From: Cytobacillus gottheilii
GTDB lineage: Bacteria; Bacillota; Bacilli; Bacillales; Cytobacillaceae
Direction: 5' to 3'
DNA: 64,000 nucleotides
NCBI RefSeq assembly: GCF_900166665.1
Contig: NZ_LT800494.1
Coordinates: 4,632,001-4,696,000 of the forward strand
Shown here: in pieces, positions 27,412 to 44,514 of the stretch
How the letters are laid out: the number at the start of each line of letters is the position of its first letter
Numbering within the stretch: the stretch's first letter is position 1
Program-made: the position numbers and the translations under genes
Notes under the pieces: model-generated
Databases searched by the model: none
Told to the model about the DNA's origin: nothing
What the model saw: the letters and a program-made list of their open reading frames with translations, nothing else

Positions 27412-27420
27412 ATTATAGCA
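27412..27420 (-). promoter_or_regulatory. Candidate promoter upstream of infA
   Basis: TATAAT (27412-27417, minus strand) is preceded by TGC, giving an extended -10 promoter, while the -35 is weak. It lies in the 284-bp gap between map and infA and would drive infA, rpmJ, rpsM, rpsK. The leader contains a 6-bp CAGGTT/AACCTG stem of unknown role. Confidence 0.55.
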
Positions 27421-27503
27421 TACTGACTATGTTTACGTCTTGTAAAAAGAAAAAATTCTTTTTATGCGCAAAATGTCCAGAAAAACTTTGTGAAACCTTA
27501 TGT

Positions 27504-28948
<1,445 letters not shown>

Positions 28949-28957
28949 TTAACCAAT

Positions 28958-30253
28958 TTATTTTATAAAGCCTTTATAATGACGTTTAACAAGCTGTGAT
29001 TCAAGCTGCTTCATTGTATCAAGTGCAACACCGACAACAATTAGTAAGCTTGTTCCTCCAATTTGCGCTGAATCTGGTAATCCTGCGATGTTAATGAAAA
29101 ACATCGGCACAATTGAGATCGCGGTAAGGAATAATGCACCGACAAACGTTAAACGGTAGAGAACGCGAGTTAAGTATTCCTGCGTGTTTTTACCTGGTCT
29201 AATACCTGGTACATACCCGCCCTGCTTCTTCAAGTTCTCAGAAATTTGCTCTGGGTTTACTTGAATGAAAGCATAGAAATACGTAAATGCAATAATCAGC
29301 GCACTATAGATTACCATGCCAATTGGCTGTGTGTAATCAAATACGTTGATAATCCAATTCGTTACACTATTTGATTCAAAGAAACCCGCAATCGTTCTTG
29401 GTGTAATGATAAATGACACTGCGAAGATTACTGGAATAACTCCAGCCGCGTTTACTTTCAATGGCAAATGTGTATTTTGCATACCAGCAGAAGTATTGCC
29501 TGCTGATACCCGTTTTGCATATTGCACAGGAATTTTCCTTAAAGCCTGTTGGATAAAAATTGTACCAACGATTATAGCAATAACTGCAATAAGGATCAGC
29601 ACCATTGTAATGATGCGAAGGAATAAATCGTCTCCCGCATTTTCAAATTGCTGAGCATAAATCTGATTGACGATATTTGGAATACCAGCAACGATCCCAG
29701 CAAAAATGATAATGGAAATTCCGTTTCCTACTCCCTTTTCAGTAATTTGCTCGCCAAGCCACATTAAAAATGCAGTTCCAGCGGTCAATACTGTTGCAAT
29801 AAGCAGGTATGAACCTATACCAGTATTCTCAATTAGCATACCGCCTGCAAGGTTATTAAACCCGTAAGACATACCAAGAGCCTGGATAAATCCAAGCACA
29901 ATAGTAAAATAGCGTGTAAACTGTGCTAGCTTACGGCGCCCAACATCTCCTTGCTTAGACCATTCCGTAAATTTAGGCACAACATCCATTTGCAGAAGCT
30001 GAACAATGATTGATGCTGTGATATACGGCATGATCCCCATTGCAAGAATGGAGAAGTTTAGAAGTGCACCGCCGCCAAATGTATTAAGCACACCAAATAC
30101 ATTTAGTGAATCCTGAGCTTGTAATACATCGGCATTCACACCTGGTACAGGTATGAACGTACCGATGCGAAAAACAATCAGCATTAAAAGGGTGAATATA
30201 ATCTTGTTTCTTATATCACCCACGCGCATAAAATTGGAGATTGTCTTAAACAT
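28958..30253 (-). CDS. secY: Protein translocase subunit SecY
   Basis: A 431-residue channel protein with ten transmembrane spans, the pore of the Sec translocon. FIPVPGVN in the plug region and NPEQISENLKKQGGYVPGIRPG in the large C-terminal cytoplasmic loop are diagnostic. The start overlaps the rplO stop by one base. It works with SecE, encoded at 56827-57009. Confidence 0.98.
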   Translation of the reverse strand: MFKTISNFMRVGDIRNKIIFTLLMLIVFRIGTFIPVPGVNADVLQAQDSLNVFGVLNTFGGGALLNFSILAMGIMPYITASIIVQLLQMDVVPKFTEWSKQGDVGRRKLAQFTRYFTIVLGFIQALGMSYGFNNLAGGMLIENTGIGSYLLIATVLTAGTAFLMWLGEQITEKGVGNGISIIIFAGIVAGIPNIVNQIYAQQFENAGDDLFLRIITMVLILIAVIAIIVGTIFIQQALRKIPVQYAKRVSAGNTSAGMQNTHLPLKVNAAGVIPVIFAVSFIITPRTIAGFFESNSVTNWIINVFDYTQPIGMVIYSALIIAFTYFYAFIQVNPEQISENLKKQGGYVPGIRPGKNTQEYLTRVLYRLTFVGALFLTAISIVPMFFINIAGLPDSAQIGGTSLLIVVGVALDTMKQLESQLVKRHYKGFIK

Positions 30254-30693
30254 TAAATCACCTCTGTTGTACCGCCGGCAGCTTCAATAGCTTCCTTTGC
30301 AGCAGAAGAGAATTTATGAGCTTTAACTGTAAGCTTTTTCTCAACTTTGCCTTTAGCAAGAATTTTGATTCCTGCTCTTTCCTTGCTGACAACGCCTGTT
30401 TCGATTAGAAGCTCTGGGGAAACCACAGTTCCATCTTCAAAGCGGTTCAATGCATCAAGGTTAACAACAGCGTAATCTTTACGATTGATGTTTGTAAAAC
30501 CGCGTTTCGGCAAGCGTTGGAATAAAGGTGTTTGACCACCTTCAAAACCAGGACGTACACCGCCGCCTGAACGTGCGTTTTGACCTTTATGACCTTTACC
30601 AGCAGTTTTACCATTACCAGAACCGATTCCGCGTCCTTTACGTTTGCGTTCTTGACGTGAACCTTCTGCAGGTTTTAATTCATGAAGTTTCAT
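30253..30693 (-). CDS. rplO: 50S ribosomal protein L15
   Basis: A 146-residue uL15 with the Gly/Arg/Lys-rich N-terminal extension [20 protein letters not shown] that threads into 23S rRNA and the [19 protein letters not shown] core. It overlaps secY by one base and follows rpmD by 33 bp. Confidence 0.98.
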   Translation of the reverse strand: MKLHELKPAEGSRQERKRKGRGIGSGNGKTAGKGHKGQNARSGGGVRPGFEGGQTPLFQRLPKRGFTNINRKDYAVVNLDALNRFEDGTVVSPELLIETGVVSKERAGIKILAKGKVEKKLTVKAHKFSSAAKEAIEAAGGTTEVI

Positions 30694-30726
30694 ATTGCAC
30701 CTCCTTATTTTATAGAAGAGTGATGA

Positions 30727-30909
30727 TTAGATTTCTTTTACCGTTACAAGGTGAGCAACCTTGTTGATCATACCGCGGATTGCAGTGTTATCTTGGTGCT
30801 CAACTGTTTGGTGCATTTTACGCAAGCCAAGGGCTTTAACTGTTTCGCGTTGGTCCTGTGGGCGGCCAATCACGCTGCGAGTGAGGGTCACTTCTAGTTT
30901 ATTCGCCAT
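30727..30909 (-). CDS. rpmD: 50S ribosomal protein L30
   Basis: A 60-residue uL30. [20 protein letters not shown] and [14 protein letters not shown] are the signature. It lies 13 bp after rpsE and is of standard bacterial length. Confidence 0.97.
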   Translation of the reverse strand: MANKLEVTLTRSVIGRPQDQRETVKALGLRKMHQTVEHQDNTAIRGMINKVAHLVTVKEI

Positions 30910-30922
30910 CTGATTTCCCTCC

Positions 30923-31444
<522 letters not shown>

Positions 31445-31447
31445 CTA

Positions 31448-31810
31448 TTAAAATTCCAACCCGTTTTCGCGTGCAGCATCAGCTAATGCTTTTACGCGGC
31501 CATGATAGAGGTATCCTCCACGGTCGAATACTACAGAATTAACTCCTTTTTCAACAGCACGTTTTGCAACTAGTTCTCCAACTTTAACAGCTGCATCAAC
31601 ATTGCTTGTAGAATCAAGGTTAACATCTTTATCAAGTGATGATGCACTTGCGATTGTTACTTTGTTTACATCATCAATTAATTGAGCGTAAATGTGTTTG
31701 TTTGAACGGAACACATTTAAACGAGGACGAACTGCAGTTCCAGAAAGCTTTGCACGAACACGTGCATGTCTTTTTTTACGAACTGCATTTTTATCAGCCT
31801 TCGTAATCAT
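31448..31810 (-). CDS. rplR: 50S ribosomal protein L18
   Basis: A 120-residue uL18, a 5S rRNA-binding protein. The ATG at 31810 ([19 protein letters not shown]) follows AAAGGAG at 8 bp; an in-frame GTG three codons upstream overlaps that site. [18 protein letters not shown] and [23 protein letters not shown] identify it. Confidence 0.97.
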   Translation of the reverse strand: MITKADKNAVRKKRHARVRAKLSGTAVRPRLNVFRSNKHIYAQLIDDVNKVTIASASSLDKDVNLDSTSNVDAAVKVGELVAKRAVEKGVNSVVFDRGGYLYHGRVKALADAARENGLEF

Positions 31811-31842
31811 TTCGGTCACTCCTTTCGTTTACCTAAGCGGCA

Positions 31843-32379
31843 TTACTTACCTGTTTTACCTTCTTTACGGCGCACATATTCGCCTTCATAACGGATCCCT
31901 TTACCTTTGTAAGGCTCTGGAGGACGAACGTCACGGATGTTAGCTGCTAAAGCACCAACGCGTTCTTTGTTAGTTCCTTTAACGATAACTTTTGTATTAG
32001 ATGGTACTTCGATTTCAAGACCTTCTTCAGGCTCGATTTCTACAGGGTGAGAATAACCAACGTTTAACACTAGCTTTTTCCCTTGTTTTTGAGCACGGTA
32101 ACCGACACCGATAAGCTCTAAACCTCTTTCAAAGCCTTTGGAAACTCCCTCAACCATGTTAGCGATCAATGCACGAGTAGTTCCGTGAAGAGCACGGTGC
32201 TCTTTTGATTCAGTTGGACGAACAATGTTAATGATGTTCTCTTCCACTTTCACTTCGATATCAGGGTTAAATGAACGAGAAAGTTCACCTTTAGGACCTT
32301 TAACTGTAACTGTTTCTCCATCAATTGTAATTGTTACGCCAGATGGAATTTCGATTGGTTTTTTACCTATACGAGACAT
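31843..32379 (-). CDS. rplF: 50S ribosomal protein L6
   Basis: A 178-residue uL6 made of two similar alpha/beta domains. [15 protein letters not shown] at the start and the C-terminal signature [25 protein letters not shown] region place it near the sarcin-ricin loop. It lies 31 bp after rpsH. Confidence 0.98.
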   Translation of the reverse strand: MSRIGKKPIEIPSGVTITIDGETVTVKGPKGELSRSFNPDIEVKVEENIINIVRPTESKEHRALHGTTRALIANMVEGVSKGFERGLELIGVGYRAQKQGKKLVLNVGYSHPVEIEPEEGLEIEVPSNTKVIVKGTNKERVGALAANIRDVRPPEPYKGKGIRYEGEYVRRKEGKTGK

Positions 32380-32410
32380 TTATTGCACCTCCATTCATTA
32401 AGAAACTCTA

Positions 32411-32809
32411 TTACCAAACGTATGCTAGTACTTCTCCGCCAACTTGTTTAGCGCGAGCTTCTTTATCTGTAAGAACTCCTTGAGAAGTAGAAACTAGTGC
32501 GATACCTAAACCGTTAAGTACACGAGGTACTTCATCAGCTTTTGCGTATACACGAAGACCAGGCTTACTGATACGCTTAAGACCAGTAATAACACGCTCG
32601 TTGTTAGCACCGTATTTTAAGAAAATGCGGATAATGCCTTGCTTATTGTCTTCGATAAACTCAACATCACGCACGAATCCTTCACGCTTAAGGATTTCAG
32701 CAACTTCTTTTTTGATATTAGAAGCAGGAACTTCTAATTTTTCGTGACGAACCATATTCGCATTACGGATGCGAGTAAGCAAATCTGCAATTGGATCTGT
32801 CATGACCAT
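32411..32809 (-). CDS. rpsH: 30S ribosomal protein S8
   Basis: A 132-residue uS8, a primary 16S rRNA binder. [18 protein letters not shown] and the C-terminal [20 protein letters not shown] signature are diagnostic. In other bacteria it can repress its own operon; I see no obvious site here. It follows rpsZ by 29 bp. Confidence 0.98.
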   Translation of the reverse strand: MVMTDPIADLLTRIRNANMVRHEKLEVPASNIKKEVAEILKREGFVRDVEFIEDNKQGIIRIFLKYGANNERVITGLKRISKPGLRVYAKADEVPRVLNGLGIALVSTSQGVLTDKEARAKQVGGEVLAYVW

Positions 32810-32838
32810 TGTTTTTACCTCCTTCCCAACTTTGGGTT

Positions 32839-33042
<204 letters not shown>

Positions 33043-33049
33043 TTAGCGA

Positions 33050-33589
33050 TTACTTTTGGAATGGCATTCCAAATTGAGTTAAAAGTTCACGAGCTTCTTC
33101 ATCAGTATTAGCTGTAGTAACGATAACGATATCCATACCACGAACTTTGCTTACTTTATCGTAATCAATCTCAGGGAAGATTAATTGTTCTTTAACACCA
33201 AGAGTGTAGTTTCCACGGCCGTCAAAAGACTTTTTAGAAATACCGCGGAAGTCACGTACACGTGGAAGAGAAACTGATACTAATTTATCAAAGAATTCGT
33301 ACATACGCTCACCGCGTAATGTAACTTTAGCACCGATCGGCATGCCTTCACGAAGACGGAAGCCAGCGATTGATTTCTTCGCACGAGTCACAAGTGGTTT
33401 TTGACCAGTGATTTGTCCAAGCTCTTCAACAGCATTATCTAATGCTTTAGAGTTTGAAACAGCATCACCGACACCCATATTGACAACGATTTTTTCAAGC
33501 TTAGGAACTTGCATTACTGATTCATAGTTGAACTTGCTCATAAGAGCAGGTGTAATTTCTTTACTGTGTTTTTCCTTTAGGCGGTTCAT
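33050..33589 (-). CDS. rplE: 50S ribosomal protein L5
   Basis: A 179-residue uL5 that binds 5S rRNA and bridges to S13. [20 protein letters not shown] and [17 protein letters not shown] are the signature. The gene starts 26 bp after rplX with a GGGAGG ribosome-binding site. Confidence 0.98.
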   Translation of the reverse strand: MNRLKEKHSKEITPALMSKFNYESVMQVPKLEKIVVNMGVGDAVSNSKALDNAVEELGQITGQKPLVTRAKKSIAGFRLREGMPIGAKVTLRGERMYEFFDKLVSVSLPRVRDFRGISKKSFDGRGNYTLGVKEQLIFPEIDYDKVSKVRGMDIVIVTTANTDEEARELLTQFGMPFQK

Positions 33590-33615
33590 TCAGAGTACCT
33601 CCCTTCTTCATTTAA

Positions 33616-33927
33616 CTATTTATCTAGAACTTCACCGGATTTTTTTGCTACACGTACTTTTTTGCCATCAACCGTTTTGTAGCCTACACGACTTGGTTCA
33701 CCAGACTTAGGGTCAACAGGCATAACGTTTGATACATGAACAGGTGCCTCTTGGCTGATGATTCCGCCTTGCGGATTCACTTGGGAAGGCTTAGCGTGTT
33801 TCTTAACAACGTTTACTCCTTCAACTAGCACTCGGCTTTGTTTTGGGAATGCTGCTAGGATAACACCTGTTTTGCCTTTATCCTTACCAGAGATGACCAT
33901 AACTTTATCACCTTTTTTTACATGCAT
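33616..33927 (-). CDS. rplX: 50S ribosomal protein L24
   Basis: A 103-residue uL24 with a KOW motif ([20 protein letters not shown]), an assembly initiator of the large subunit. The ATG at 33927 follows AAGGAGGTG; the eight-codon extension to 33951 has no support. It follows rplN by 36 bp. Confidence 0.97.
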   Translation of the reverse strand: MHVKKGDKVMVISGKDKGKTGVILAAFPKQSRVLVEGVNVVKKHAKPSQVNPQGGIISQEAPVHVSNVMPVDPKSGEPSRVGYKTVDGKKVRVAKKSGEVLDK

Positions 33928-33963
33928 CTGTGCGCACCTCCTTAAAGGCAATTTGATTTATAT

Positions 33964-34353
<390 letters not shown>

Positions 34354-34373
34354 TCAATCTCCCAACCGAACAA

Positions 34374-34652
<279 letters not shown>

Positions 34653-34658
34653 TCAATA

Positions 34659-36301
<1,643 letters not shown>

Positions 36302-36304
36302 TCA

Positions 36305-36583
36305 TTAACGTCTTGTTTTCTTATCATCATTGCCATGGCCTTTGTATGCACGAGTTGGAGCGAATTCTCCAAGCTTGTGTCCTACCATGTCTTCTGTGAC
36401 ATATACAGGCACATGTTTACGACCATCATATACTGCAATAGTATGTCCGATGAATTGCGGGAAGATCGTAGAACGACGAGACCAAGTTTTAGTAACAGAC
36501 TTACTTTCGGTTTCGTTTAGCTTTTCGATCTTTGTCATTAAATGTTCGTCAACAAAAGGTCCTTTTTTTAAGCTGCGACCCAT
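36305..36583 (-). CDS. rpsS: 30S ribosomal protein S19
   Basis: A 92-residue uS19 in the small-subunit head, partner of S13. [19 protein letters not shown] and [19 protein letters not shown] are diagnostic. Confidence 0.98.
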   Translation of the reverse strand: MGRSLKKGPFVDEHLMTKIEKLNETESKSVTKTWSRRSTIFPQFIGHTIAVYDGRKHVPVYVTEDMVGHKLGEFAPTRAYKGHGNDDKKTRR

Positions 36584-36643
36584 GATTGAACCTCCCTTCG
36601 TGATTGTTCTACGGCCCTGTTCTGGAACCGTAGTTCAATCCCG

Positions 36644-37495
<852 letters not shown>

Positions 37496-37509
37496 TTAGA
37501 TCAATGATC

Positions 37510-37794
37510 TTAAGCTTCGAAAATCTCGATTTCTTTGCTGTCGGCAGTTAATTTCACAATCGCTTTACGACGTTTGTTTGTATATCCGCCAAATTTGCCC
37601 ATACGCTTGAATTTACCTTTGTAGTTCATGATGTTGACTTTTTCAACCTTCACGTCAAAGATTTCTTCAACAGCGTCTTTAACTTGTGTTTTGTTTGCTC
37701 TTACATCAACTTCGAAAGTGTATTTCTTCTCAGCCATGATGTCAGTAGAACGTTCTGTGATAACGGGGCGCTTAATGATATCGCGTGCATCCAT
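37510..37794 (-). CDS. rplW: 50S ribosomal protein L23
   Basis: A 94-residue uL23 at the tunnel exit, docking site for trigger factor and [24 protein letters not shown] is the signature. The start overlaps the rplD stop by one base. Confidence 0.98.
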   Translation of the reverse strand: MDARDIIKRPVITERSTDIMAEKKYTFEVDVRANKTQVKDAVEEIFDVKVEKVNIMNYKGKFKRMGKFGGYTNKRRKAIVKLTADSKEIEIFEA

Positions 37795-38417
37795 TATGCA
37801 AGCACCTCCTCTACTTTTTCAACCGCTTGTTTCGTCATGATTAATTTATCATGATTTAAAACATCTAACACACTAATTCCAGCAGCAGTTACAACAGTTA
37901 CACCAGGGATGTTACGAGCAGATAATGCTACGTTTTCATCAAGGTCAGCTGTTACGATAAGTGCTTTAGAATCAACTGATAGACCTTTTAGAAGACCTTT
38001 GAAATCCTTTGTTTTTGGAGCTTCAAAAGCTAAACCTTCTAATACAAGTACATTTTCATCTAAAACTTTAGAAGAAAGTGCAGATTTAATTGCTAAACGG
38101 CGTACTTTTTTAGGTAATTTATAGCTGTAGCTGCGTGGTACAGGACCGAATACAGTACCGCCTCCGCGCCATTGTGGTGATCTGATAGATCCTTGACGAG
38201 CACGGCCAGTTCCTTTTTGGCGCCATGGCTTACGTCCACCGCCCGCTACTTCAGAACGAATTTTTGTTTTATGAGTTCCTTGACGTAAAGATGCTCTTTG
38301 CATTACTACTGCTTCGAACATTACGTGGTTATTAGGCTCAATACCAAAGATTGATTCGTTAAGTTCGATATCACCAACTTTAGAACCGCTTTGGTTATAT
38401 AATGCTACTTTAGGCAT
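37794..38417 (-). CDS. rplD: 50S ribosomal protein L4
   Basis: A 207-residue uL4 with a long tunnel loop ([21 protein letters not shown] and [19 protein letters not shown]), which is intact. In Escherichia coli L4 represses this operon; the sequence does not show whether that applies here. Confidence 0.98.
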   Translation of the reverse strand: MPKVALYNQSGSKVGDIELNESIFGIEPNNHVMFEAVVMQRASLRQGTHKTKIRSEVAGGGRKPWRQKGTGRARQGSIRSPQWRGGGTVFGPVPRSYSYKLPKKVRRLAIKSALSSKVLDENVLVLEGLAFEAPKTKDFKGLLKGLSVDSKALIVTADLDENVALSARNIPGVTVVTAAGISVLDVLNHDKLIMTKQAVEKVEEVLA

Positions 38418-38442
38418 TTATGTTTCCTCCTTTCCAGTGTAA

Positions 38443-39072
38443 TTACTTCGCTTTTACCGCGCTTTTAATTTTAAGAAGTGCTTTTCTAGGACCTGGCACA
38501 TTTCCTTTGATTAAAAGAAGGTTGCGTTCTGCATCCACTTTAACGATTTCAAGGTTTTGAACTGTGATTTGCTCGCCGCCCATGCGTCCTGGTAATAATT
38601 TACCTTTGAATACACGGTTTGGAGCTACAGGACCCATTGAACCAGGACGACGGTGGTAACGTGAACCGTGCGCCATTGGCCCGCGAGATTGTCCGTGGCG
38701 TTTAATAGCACCCTGGAAACCTTTACCTTTTGAGATTCCTGTTACATCAACAGTTTCGCCCTCAGCGAAAATTTCTACTTTGACTTCTTGACCAACTTCA
38801 TACTCAGCTAAGTTTACGTCGCGGAATTCACGAACGAAGCGCTTAGGAGTAGTGTTTGCTTTTGCAACATGACCTTTTTCAGGTTTGTTTGAAAGCTTTT
38901 CGCGTTTGTCTTCGAAACCGATTTGAATCGCTTCGTAGCCATCTGTTTCAGAAGATTTCTTTTGAAGAACAACGTTTCCAGCAGCTTCAACAACTGTTAC
39001 CGGGATTAGATCACCGTTTTCAGCAAATACTTGAGTCATACCAATCTTTCTTCCTAAGATTCCTTTGGTCAT
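38443..39072 (-). CDS. rplC: 50S ribosomal protein L3
   Basis: A 209-residue uL3. The ATG at 39072 ([16 protein letters not shown]) is chosen over a GTG three codons upstream that lies 1 bp from the ribosome-binding site [26 protein letters not shown] near the peptidyl-transferase centre carries the usual Gln residue. Confidence 0.97.
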   Translation of the reverse strand: MTKGILGRKIGMTQVFAENGDLIPVTVVEAAGNVVLQKKSSETDGYEAIQIGFEDKREKLSNKPEKGHVAKANTTPKRFVREFRDVNLAEYEVGQEVKVEIFAEGETVDVTGISKGKGFQGAIKRHGQSRGPMAHGSRYHRRPGSMGPVAPNRVFKGKLLPGRMGGEQITVQNLEIVKVDAERNLLLIKGNVPGPRKALLKIKSAVKAK

Positions 39073-39112
39073 TTCAGTCACACCTCCTACAATATGTTAG
39101 TTATTTATTAAA

Positions 39113-39508
<396 letters not shown>

Positions 39509-39552
39509 TCAGCAACCTTTCACATCATCGCAGTCAAAGACCAACATTGTCT

Positions 39553-39581
39553 ATTATACAGAAACTATAAATGAATTGCAA
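39553..39581 (-). promoter_or_regulatory. S10 operon promoter
   Basis: TTGCAA (39576-39581), a 17-bp spacer and TATAAT (39553-39558) precede an untranslated leader of about 125 nt. The leader contains an ACACAC/GTGTGT stem with an inner GC-rich stem (about 39473-39507), possibly a control hairpin. Confidence 0.85.
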
Positions 39582-39985
39582 CATAAATATTGATTCATTT
39601 CCGTTTCGCGCACTTTTTTAATTATATCTACTTATACACCTTATTTCAAGTCATTCTTTTAACTAACAGCAATTTCTATTTTATAATCAGGATATTGATG
39701 TGTTTCTTCTATATTACTGTTCCAATATAGGAATATCTTATATCCCCTGGGAACCAGCTTCCTTCGTTAAACTAAATCATCGTTTCCTTCACATATGCTA
39801 ATTATGTATTAAGGAGTTATCTTTTAGAATTACATACTGCATGAGTTTGATTACCGTTCTACACTAAACAGATATTTTTAAGGTTTTATTTGTGGAATAT
39901 TGTTATTCGGATTTTACATGCATAGAAACAAGAAGCCGCAGCTCTATATTAAGACTGCAGCTAAAAGGGCTTATTGACTTTTTGT
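39582..39985. other. AT-rich gap between tuf and the S10 promoter
   Basis: About 400 bp without a gene. The only structure I see is a hairpin at about 39932-39960: AGCTGCAG pairs with CTGCGGCT on the minus strand, followed by a moderately T-rich tail. It may be a backup terminator for the tuf transcript. No promoter other than that of rpsJ is clear. Confidence 0.5.
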
Positions 39986-39988
39986 CAT

Positions 39989-40019
39989 AAAAAAATACCA
40001 GGAGATAAATCTCCCGGTA
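39989..40019 (-). terminator. tuf operon terminator
   Basis: TACCGGGAGA (40010-40019, minus strand) pairs with TCTCCTGGTA (39996-40005) around TTTA, followed by seven T. It ends the rplGB-rpsL-rpsG-fusA-tuf transcript. Confidence 0.9.
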
Positions 40020-40029
40020 CTTAATTTAA

Positions 40030-41217
40030 TTATTCAACGATTGTAGCAACTACGCCAGCGCCTACAGTACGTCCACCCTCACGGATAGAGAATTTAGTAC
40101 CTTCTTCGATAGCGATTGGAGCGATTAGCTCAACGTGCATTTCGATGTTGTCCCCAGGCATAACCATTTCTACGCCTTCAGGTAGGTTACAAATACCAGT
40201 TACATCAGTTGTACGGAAGTAGAACTGAGGACGGTAGTTTGTGAAGAATGGAGTGTGACGTCCACCCTCTTCTTTAGATAATACGTAAACTTCTGCTTTG
40301 AACTTTGTGTGTGGCTTGATCGTACCTGGCTTAGCAAGTACTTGTCCACGTTGGATATCTTCACGTGCAACACCACGTAGAAGTGCACCAATGTTGTCAC
40401 CAGCTTCTGCATAATCAAGAAGCTTACGGAACATTTCAACACCTGTTACAGTTGTTGATTTTGGCTCTTCAGTGAAACCAGTGATATCGATAACGTCTCC
40501 AACTTTAACTACTCCACGCTCAACACGTCCAGTAGCAACTGTTCCACGTCCAGTGATAGAGAATACATCCTCAACTGGCATCATGAATGGCTTGTCAGTG
40601 TCACGAGTTGGTGTTGGGATATACTCATCAACAGCAGCCATAAGCTCGTTGATTTTTTCTTCCCATTGAGCATCTCCTTCAAGTGCTCTTAGAGCAGAAC
40701 CTTTGATAACTGGAATGTCATCGCCAGGGAACTCATATTCAGATAGAAGGTCACGAACTTCCATTTCTACTAACTCAAGAAGTTCTTCGTCGTCTACCAT
40801 GTCACATTTGTTCATGAATACAACAAGGTAAGGTACACCTACTTGACGAGAAAGAAGAATGTGCTCACGAGTTTGTGGCATTGGGCCGTCAGCAGCAGAA
40901 ACAACTAGGATTCCGCCGTCCATTTGTGCAGCACCAGTGATCATGTTTTTAACATAGTCAGCATGTCCTGGGCAGTCAACGTGTGCATAGTGACGGTTTG
41001 GAGTTTCGTACTCAACGTGTGCAGTTGAGATTGTGATTCCACGCTCGCGCTCTTCTGGAGCAGCGTCGATTTGATCATATCCGCGTGCTTCACCGCCGCC
41101 TGCTTTTGAAAGAACAGTAGTGATAGCAGCTGTTAAAGTAGTTTTACCATGGTCAACGTGTCCGATAGTACCGATGTTAACATGGGGTTTTGAACGGTCA
41201 AATTTAGCTTTTGCCAT
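40030..41217 (-). CDS. tuf: Elongation factor Tu
   Basis: A 395-residue GTPase that brings aminoacyl-tRNA to the ribosome. G1 is GHVDHGKT at 19-26, switch [22 protein letters not shown], and NKCD gives guanine specificity. RGITI in switch I and the C-terminal [16 protein letters not shown] match kirromycin-sensitive wild-type proteins. It lies 120 bp after fusA and ends at a strong terminator. Only one copy is in this window. Confidence 0.98.
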   Translation of the reverse strand: MAKAKFDRSKPHVNIGTIGHVDHGKTTLTAAITTVLSKAGGGEARGYDQIDAAPEERERGITISTAHVEYETPNRHYAHVDCPGHADYVKNMITGAAQMDGGILVVSAADGPMPQTREHILLSRQVGVPYLVVFMNKCDMVDDEELLELVEMEVRDLLSEYEFPGDDIPVIKGSALRALEGDAQWEEKINELMAAVDEYIPTPTRDTDKPFMMPVEDVFSITGRGTVATGRVERGVVKVGDVIDITGFTEEPKSTTVTGVEMFRKLLDYAEAGDNIGALLRGVAREDIQRGQVLAKPGTIKPHTKFKAEVYVLSKEEGGRHTPFFTNYRPQFYFRTTDVTGICNLPEGVEMVMPGDNIEMHVELIAPIAIEEGTKFSIREGGRTVGAGVVATIVE

Positions 41218-41337
41218 TTTAAAAGTCCTCCTTCGGATTGTAAAAGTTAAGTATTTTTTAATGACGGCCGGAAGATAACTCCCGGCAGTCTAATAGCCTA
41301 CATTAGTAGTTATACTTGATTGAAAAGGTAAAATCAA

Positions 41338-43416
41338 TTATTCACCTTTATTTTTTTTGATGATTTCTTCAGAAATTGATTTTGGAACTTCTTCATAGTG
41401 ATCAAAGTGCATTGAGAACACACCGCGACCTTGCGTGCTAGAACGCAATGAAGTTGCGTAACCAAACATTTCTGATAGTGGAACCATAGCACGAACAACT
41501 TGTGCATTACCACGGGCATCCATACCTTCTACACGTCCACGACGTGAAGTAACGTTACCCATAATGTCACCAAGGTATTCTTCAGGAATGATTACTTCAA
41601 TTTTCATAACCGGCTCAAGAATTACAGGGTTACATTTTGAAGCAGCATTCTTAAGTGCCATTGATGCAGCAATTTTAAACGCCATTTCAGATGAGTCAAC
41701 ATCATGGTAAGAACCATCATATAGTCTTGCTTTGATGTCAACAAGTGGATATCCAGCAAGTACACCTCTATCTAGAGAGTCTTCTAGACCAGCTTGAACT
41801 GCAGGGATATATTCACGAGGAACTACCCCACCAACGATTGCGTTTTCGAATTCAAAGCCTTTTCCTTCTTCGTTAGGAGAGAATTCAATCCAAACGTGTC
41901 CGAATTGTCCACGTCCACCAGATTGACGTGCAAATTTACCTTCAACTTGCGCTGAAGAACGGAAAGTTTCACGGTATGCAACCTGAGGTGCACCAACGTT
42001 TGCTTCCACTTTAAATTCACGACGCATACGGTCTACCAGGATATCCAAGTGAAGCTCACCCATACCTGCGATAATAACTTGTCCAGTTTCCTGGTCAGTA
42101 TGCGCGCGGAATGTCGGATCTTCTTCTTGAAGTTTTTGAAGAGCAGTTGTCATCTTATCTTGGTCAGCCTTTGACTTAGGCTCGATAGAAAGCTGAATAA
42201 CTGGTTCAGGGAATTCCATAGATTCAAGGATTACTAAATCTTTCTCATCACATAAAGTATCACCAGTTGTAGTGTCTTTTAGACCTACAGCTGCAGCGAT
42301 ATCTCCTGCATATACTGTAGAGATCTCTTCACGAGAGTTTGCATGCATTTGCAGGATACGACCTACACGCTCACGCTTGTCTTTTGTAGAGTTCTTTACA
42401 TATGATCCAGAATTAAGTGTACCTGAATACACACGGAAGAATGTTAGCTTACCAACGTAAGGGTCAGTCATAACTTTAAACGCAAGTGCAGAGAATGGTG
42501 CATCGTCACTAGAAGGACGAGTTACCTCTTCATCTGAATCCGCTAGAGTACCTTTAATTGCAGGTACATCTAATGGAGATGGAAGATATGCAATGACTGC
42601 GTCTAGCATTTTTTGAACACCTTTGTTTTTGAAAGCTGATCCACAGATAACAGGGTAGAATTCAACGTTTACAGTACCTTTACGAATTGCCGCTTTTAGC
42701 TCTTCGTTAGAGATTTCTTCTCCACCAAGGTATTTCTCCATTAATTCTTCATCAAGTTCAGCTACCGCTTCAATTAACTTTTCACGATATTCTTCTGCTT
42801 GATCCATGTATTCTGCAGGAATTTCACGTTCTTGGATATCTGTACCAAGGTCGTTACCATAGAACGTTGCTTTCATTTCAATTAAATCGATGATGCCTTC
42901 GAATTGATCTTCAGCACCAATCGGTAATTGAATAGCAGCTGCATTTGCTTGCAGGCGGTCATGTAATGTGCTTAGTGAGTATAGGAAATCTGCACCAAGC
43001 TTATCCATTTTGTTTACGAAAACAACACGTGGTACACCATATGTTGTTGCTTGACGCCAAACTGTTTCAGTTTGAGGCTCAACACCAGATTGAGCATCAA
43101 GTACTGCTACAGCACCATCAAGTACACGAAGTGAACGTTCAACTTCAACAGTGAAGTCTACGTGTCCTGGTGTATCGATGATGTTAACACGGTGACCTTT
43201 CCATTGAGCAGTAGTAGCGGCGGAAGTAATTGTAATTCCGCGCTCCTGCTCTTGTTCCATCCAGTCCATCTGTGAAGCACCTTCGTGCGTTTCACCGATC
43301 TTGTGGATACGGCCAGTGTAATAAAGTACACGTTCAGTTGTTGTTGTTTTACCGGCATCAATATGCGCCATGATACCAATATTACGAGTATTTTCTAAGG
43401 AGAACTCTCTTGCCAT
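41338..43416 (-). CDS. fusA: Elongation factor G
   Basis: A 692-residue translocase GTPase with five domains. G1 is AHIDAGKTT, switch [17 protein letters not shown], switch [10 protein letters not shown], and NKMDK for guanine. Domain IV contains [12 protein letters not shown]. The length and start match B. subtilis. It is placed between rpsG (51 bp) and tuf (120 bp). Confidence 0.98.
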   Translation of the reverse strand: MAREFSLENTRNIGIMAHIDAGKTTTTERVLYYTGRIHKIGETHEGASQMDWMEQEQERGITITSAATTAQWKGHRVNIIDTPGHVDFTVEVERSLRVLDGAVAVLDAQSGVEPQTETVWRQATTYGVPRVVFVNKMDKLGADFLYSLSTLHDRLQANAAAIQLPIGAEDQFEGIIDLIEMKATFYGNDLGTDIQEREIPAEYMDQAEEYREKLIEAVAELDEELMEKYLGGEEISNEELKAAIRKGTVNVEFYPVICGSAFKNKGVQKMLDAVIAYLPSPLDVPAIKGTLADSDEEVTRPSSDDAPFSALAFKVMTDPYVGKLTFFRVYSGTLNSGSYVKNSTKDKRERVGRILQMHANSREEISTVYAGDIAAAVGLKDTTTGDTLCDEKDLVILESMEFPEPVIQLSIEPKSKADQDKMTTALQKLQEEDPTFRAHTDQETGQVIIAGMGELHLDILVDRMRREFKVEANVGAPQVAYRETFRSSAQVEGKFARQSGGRGQFGHVWIEFSPNEEGKGFEFENAIVGGVVPREYIPAVQAGLEDSLDRGVLAGYPLVDIKARLYDGSYHDVDSSEMAFKIAASMALKNAASKCNPVILEPVMKIEVIIPEEYLGDIMGNVTSRRGRVEGMDARGNAQVVRAMVPLSEMFGYATSLRSSTQGRGVFSMHFDHYEEVPKSISEEIIKKNKGE

Positions 43417-43467
43417 TGGGTCTTTCTCCTTCCTAGTATAAGGGTTATTTTATTTAATAAGGTTATC

Positions 43468-43938
43468 TTACCAGCGATAGTGAGCAAACGCTTTGTTTGC
43501 TTCAGCCATTTTATGCATATCTTCACGTTTCTTAACAGATGCACCAGTGTTGTTTGCTGCATCAAGGATTTCGTTAGCTAAACGCTCTTCCATTGTTTTT
43601 TCACCGCGAAGACGTGAGTAGTTCACTAACCAGCGAAGACCTAAAGTCGTACGGCGGTCAGGACGCACCTCAACTGGTACTTGGTAGTTAGCTCCACCAA
43701 CACGGCGTGCTCTAACTTCAAGTACAGGCATGATGTTTTTTAACGCTTGATCAAAAACTTCCATTGGCTCTTTGCCAGTGCGTTCTTGAATAGTATCAAA
43801 TGCAGAATATAGGATCGCTTGCGCTTTCCCTCTCTTACCATCGATCATCATTTTGTTGATTAAACGGCTGATAAGCTTTGAGTTGTAAATCGGATCTGGC
43901 AATACGTCTCTTTTTGCTACAGGACCTTTACGTGGCAT
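43468..43938 (-). CDS. rpsG: 30S ribosomal protein S7
   Basis: A 156-residue uS7 that nucleates the small-subunit head. [20 protein letters not shown] and [19 protein letters not shown] are diagnostic. It is 49 bp after rpsL in the streptomycin operon. Confidence 0.98.
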   Translation of the reverse strand: MPRKGPVAKRDVLPDPIYNSKLISRLINKMMIDGKRGKAQAILYSAFDTIQERTGKEPMEVFDQALKNIMPVLEVRARRVGGANYQVPVEVRPDRRTTLGLRWLVNYSRLRGEKTMEERLANEILDAANNTGASVKKREDMHKMAEANKAFAHYRW

Positions 43939-43987
43939 TTAATTTTCCTCCTTTCAGAAAGGGTTGTATTTTAAATTGTTTGTTTTA

Positions 43988-44410
43988 TTATTTCTTAGCT
44001 GCTTTCGGACGCTTAGCACCGTATTTAGAACGGCCTTGCATACGATTGTTAACACCAGCTGTATCTAAAGCACCGCGTACGATGTGGTAACGTACACCCG
44101 GTAAGTCTTTTACACGTCCTCCACGGATCAGAACAACGCTGTGTTCTTGAAGGTTGTGTCCAATACCAGGAATATAAGCGTTAACCTCAATTCCGTTTGT
44201 TAAACGAACACGTGCATATTTACGTAACGCCGAGTTCGGTTTTTTTGGAGTCATTGTACCAACACGTGTACATACACCGCGTTTTTGTGGTGAAGAAACA
44301 TTTGTTTGTACTTTTTTGAAGCTGTTGTAACCTTTGTTAAGCGCAGGTGAATTTGACTTCTCCTCTTTCGTTTTACGAGGCTTGCGCACTAATTGGTTAA
44401 TAGTAGGCAT
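43988..44410 (-). CDS. rpsL: 30S ribosomal protein S12
   Basis: A 140-residue uS12 at the decoding centre. The ATG at 44410 ([18 protein letters not shown]) follows GAAGGGAGG; the frame to 44452 is leader. [11 protein letters not shown] and [12 protein letters not shown] carry Lys at both positions linked to streptomycin resistance, so the sequence is wild type. Confidence 0.97.
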   Translation of the reverse strand: MPTINQLVRKPRKTKEEKSNSPALNKGYNSFKKVQTNVSSPQKRGVCTRVGTMTPKKPNSALRKYARVRLTNGIEVNAYIPGIGHNLQEHSVVLIRGGRVKDLPGVRYHIVRGALDTAGVNNRMQGRSKYGAKRPKAAKK

Positions 44411-44514
44411 GATTGTTTTCCTCCCTTCATCTTTTCGTGTAAGCCCACACATCCAGGTGGTTCATTTTGAAGCAAAAACAAAGTTCTTGCAGAAGTCTTC
44501 CGCAAAAACAGTTT

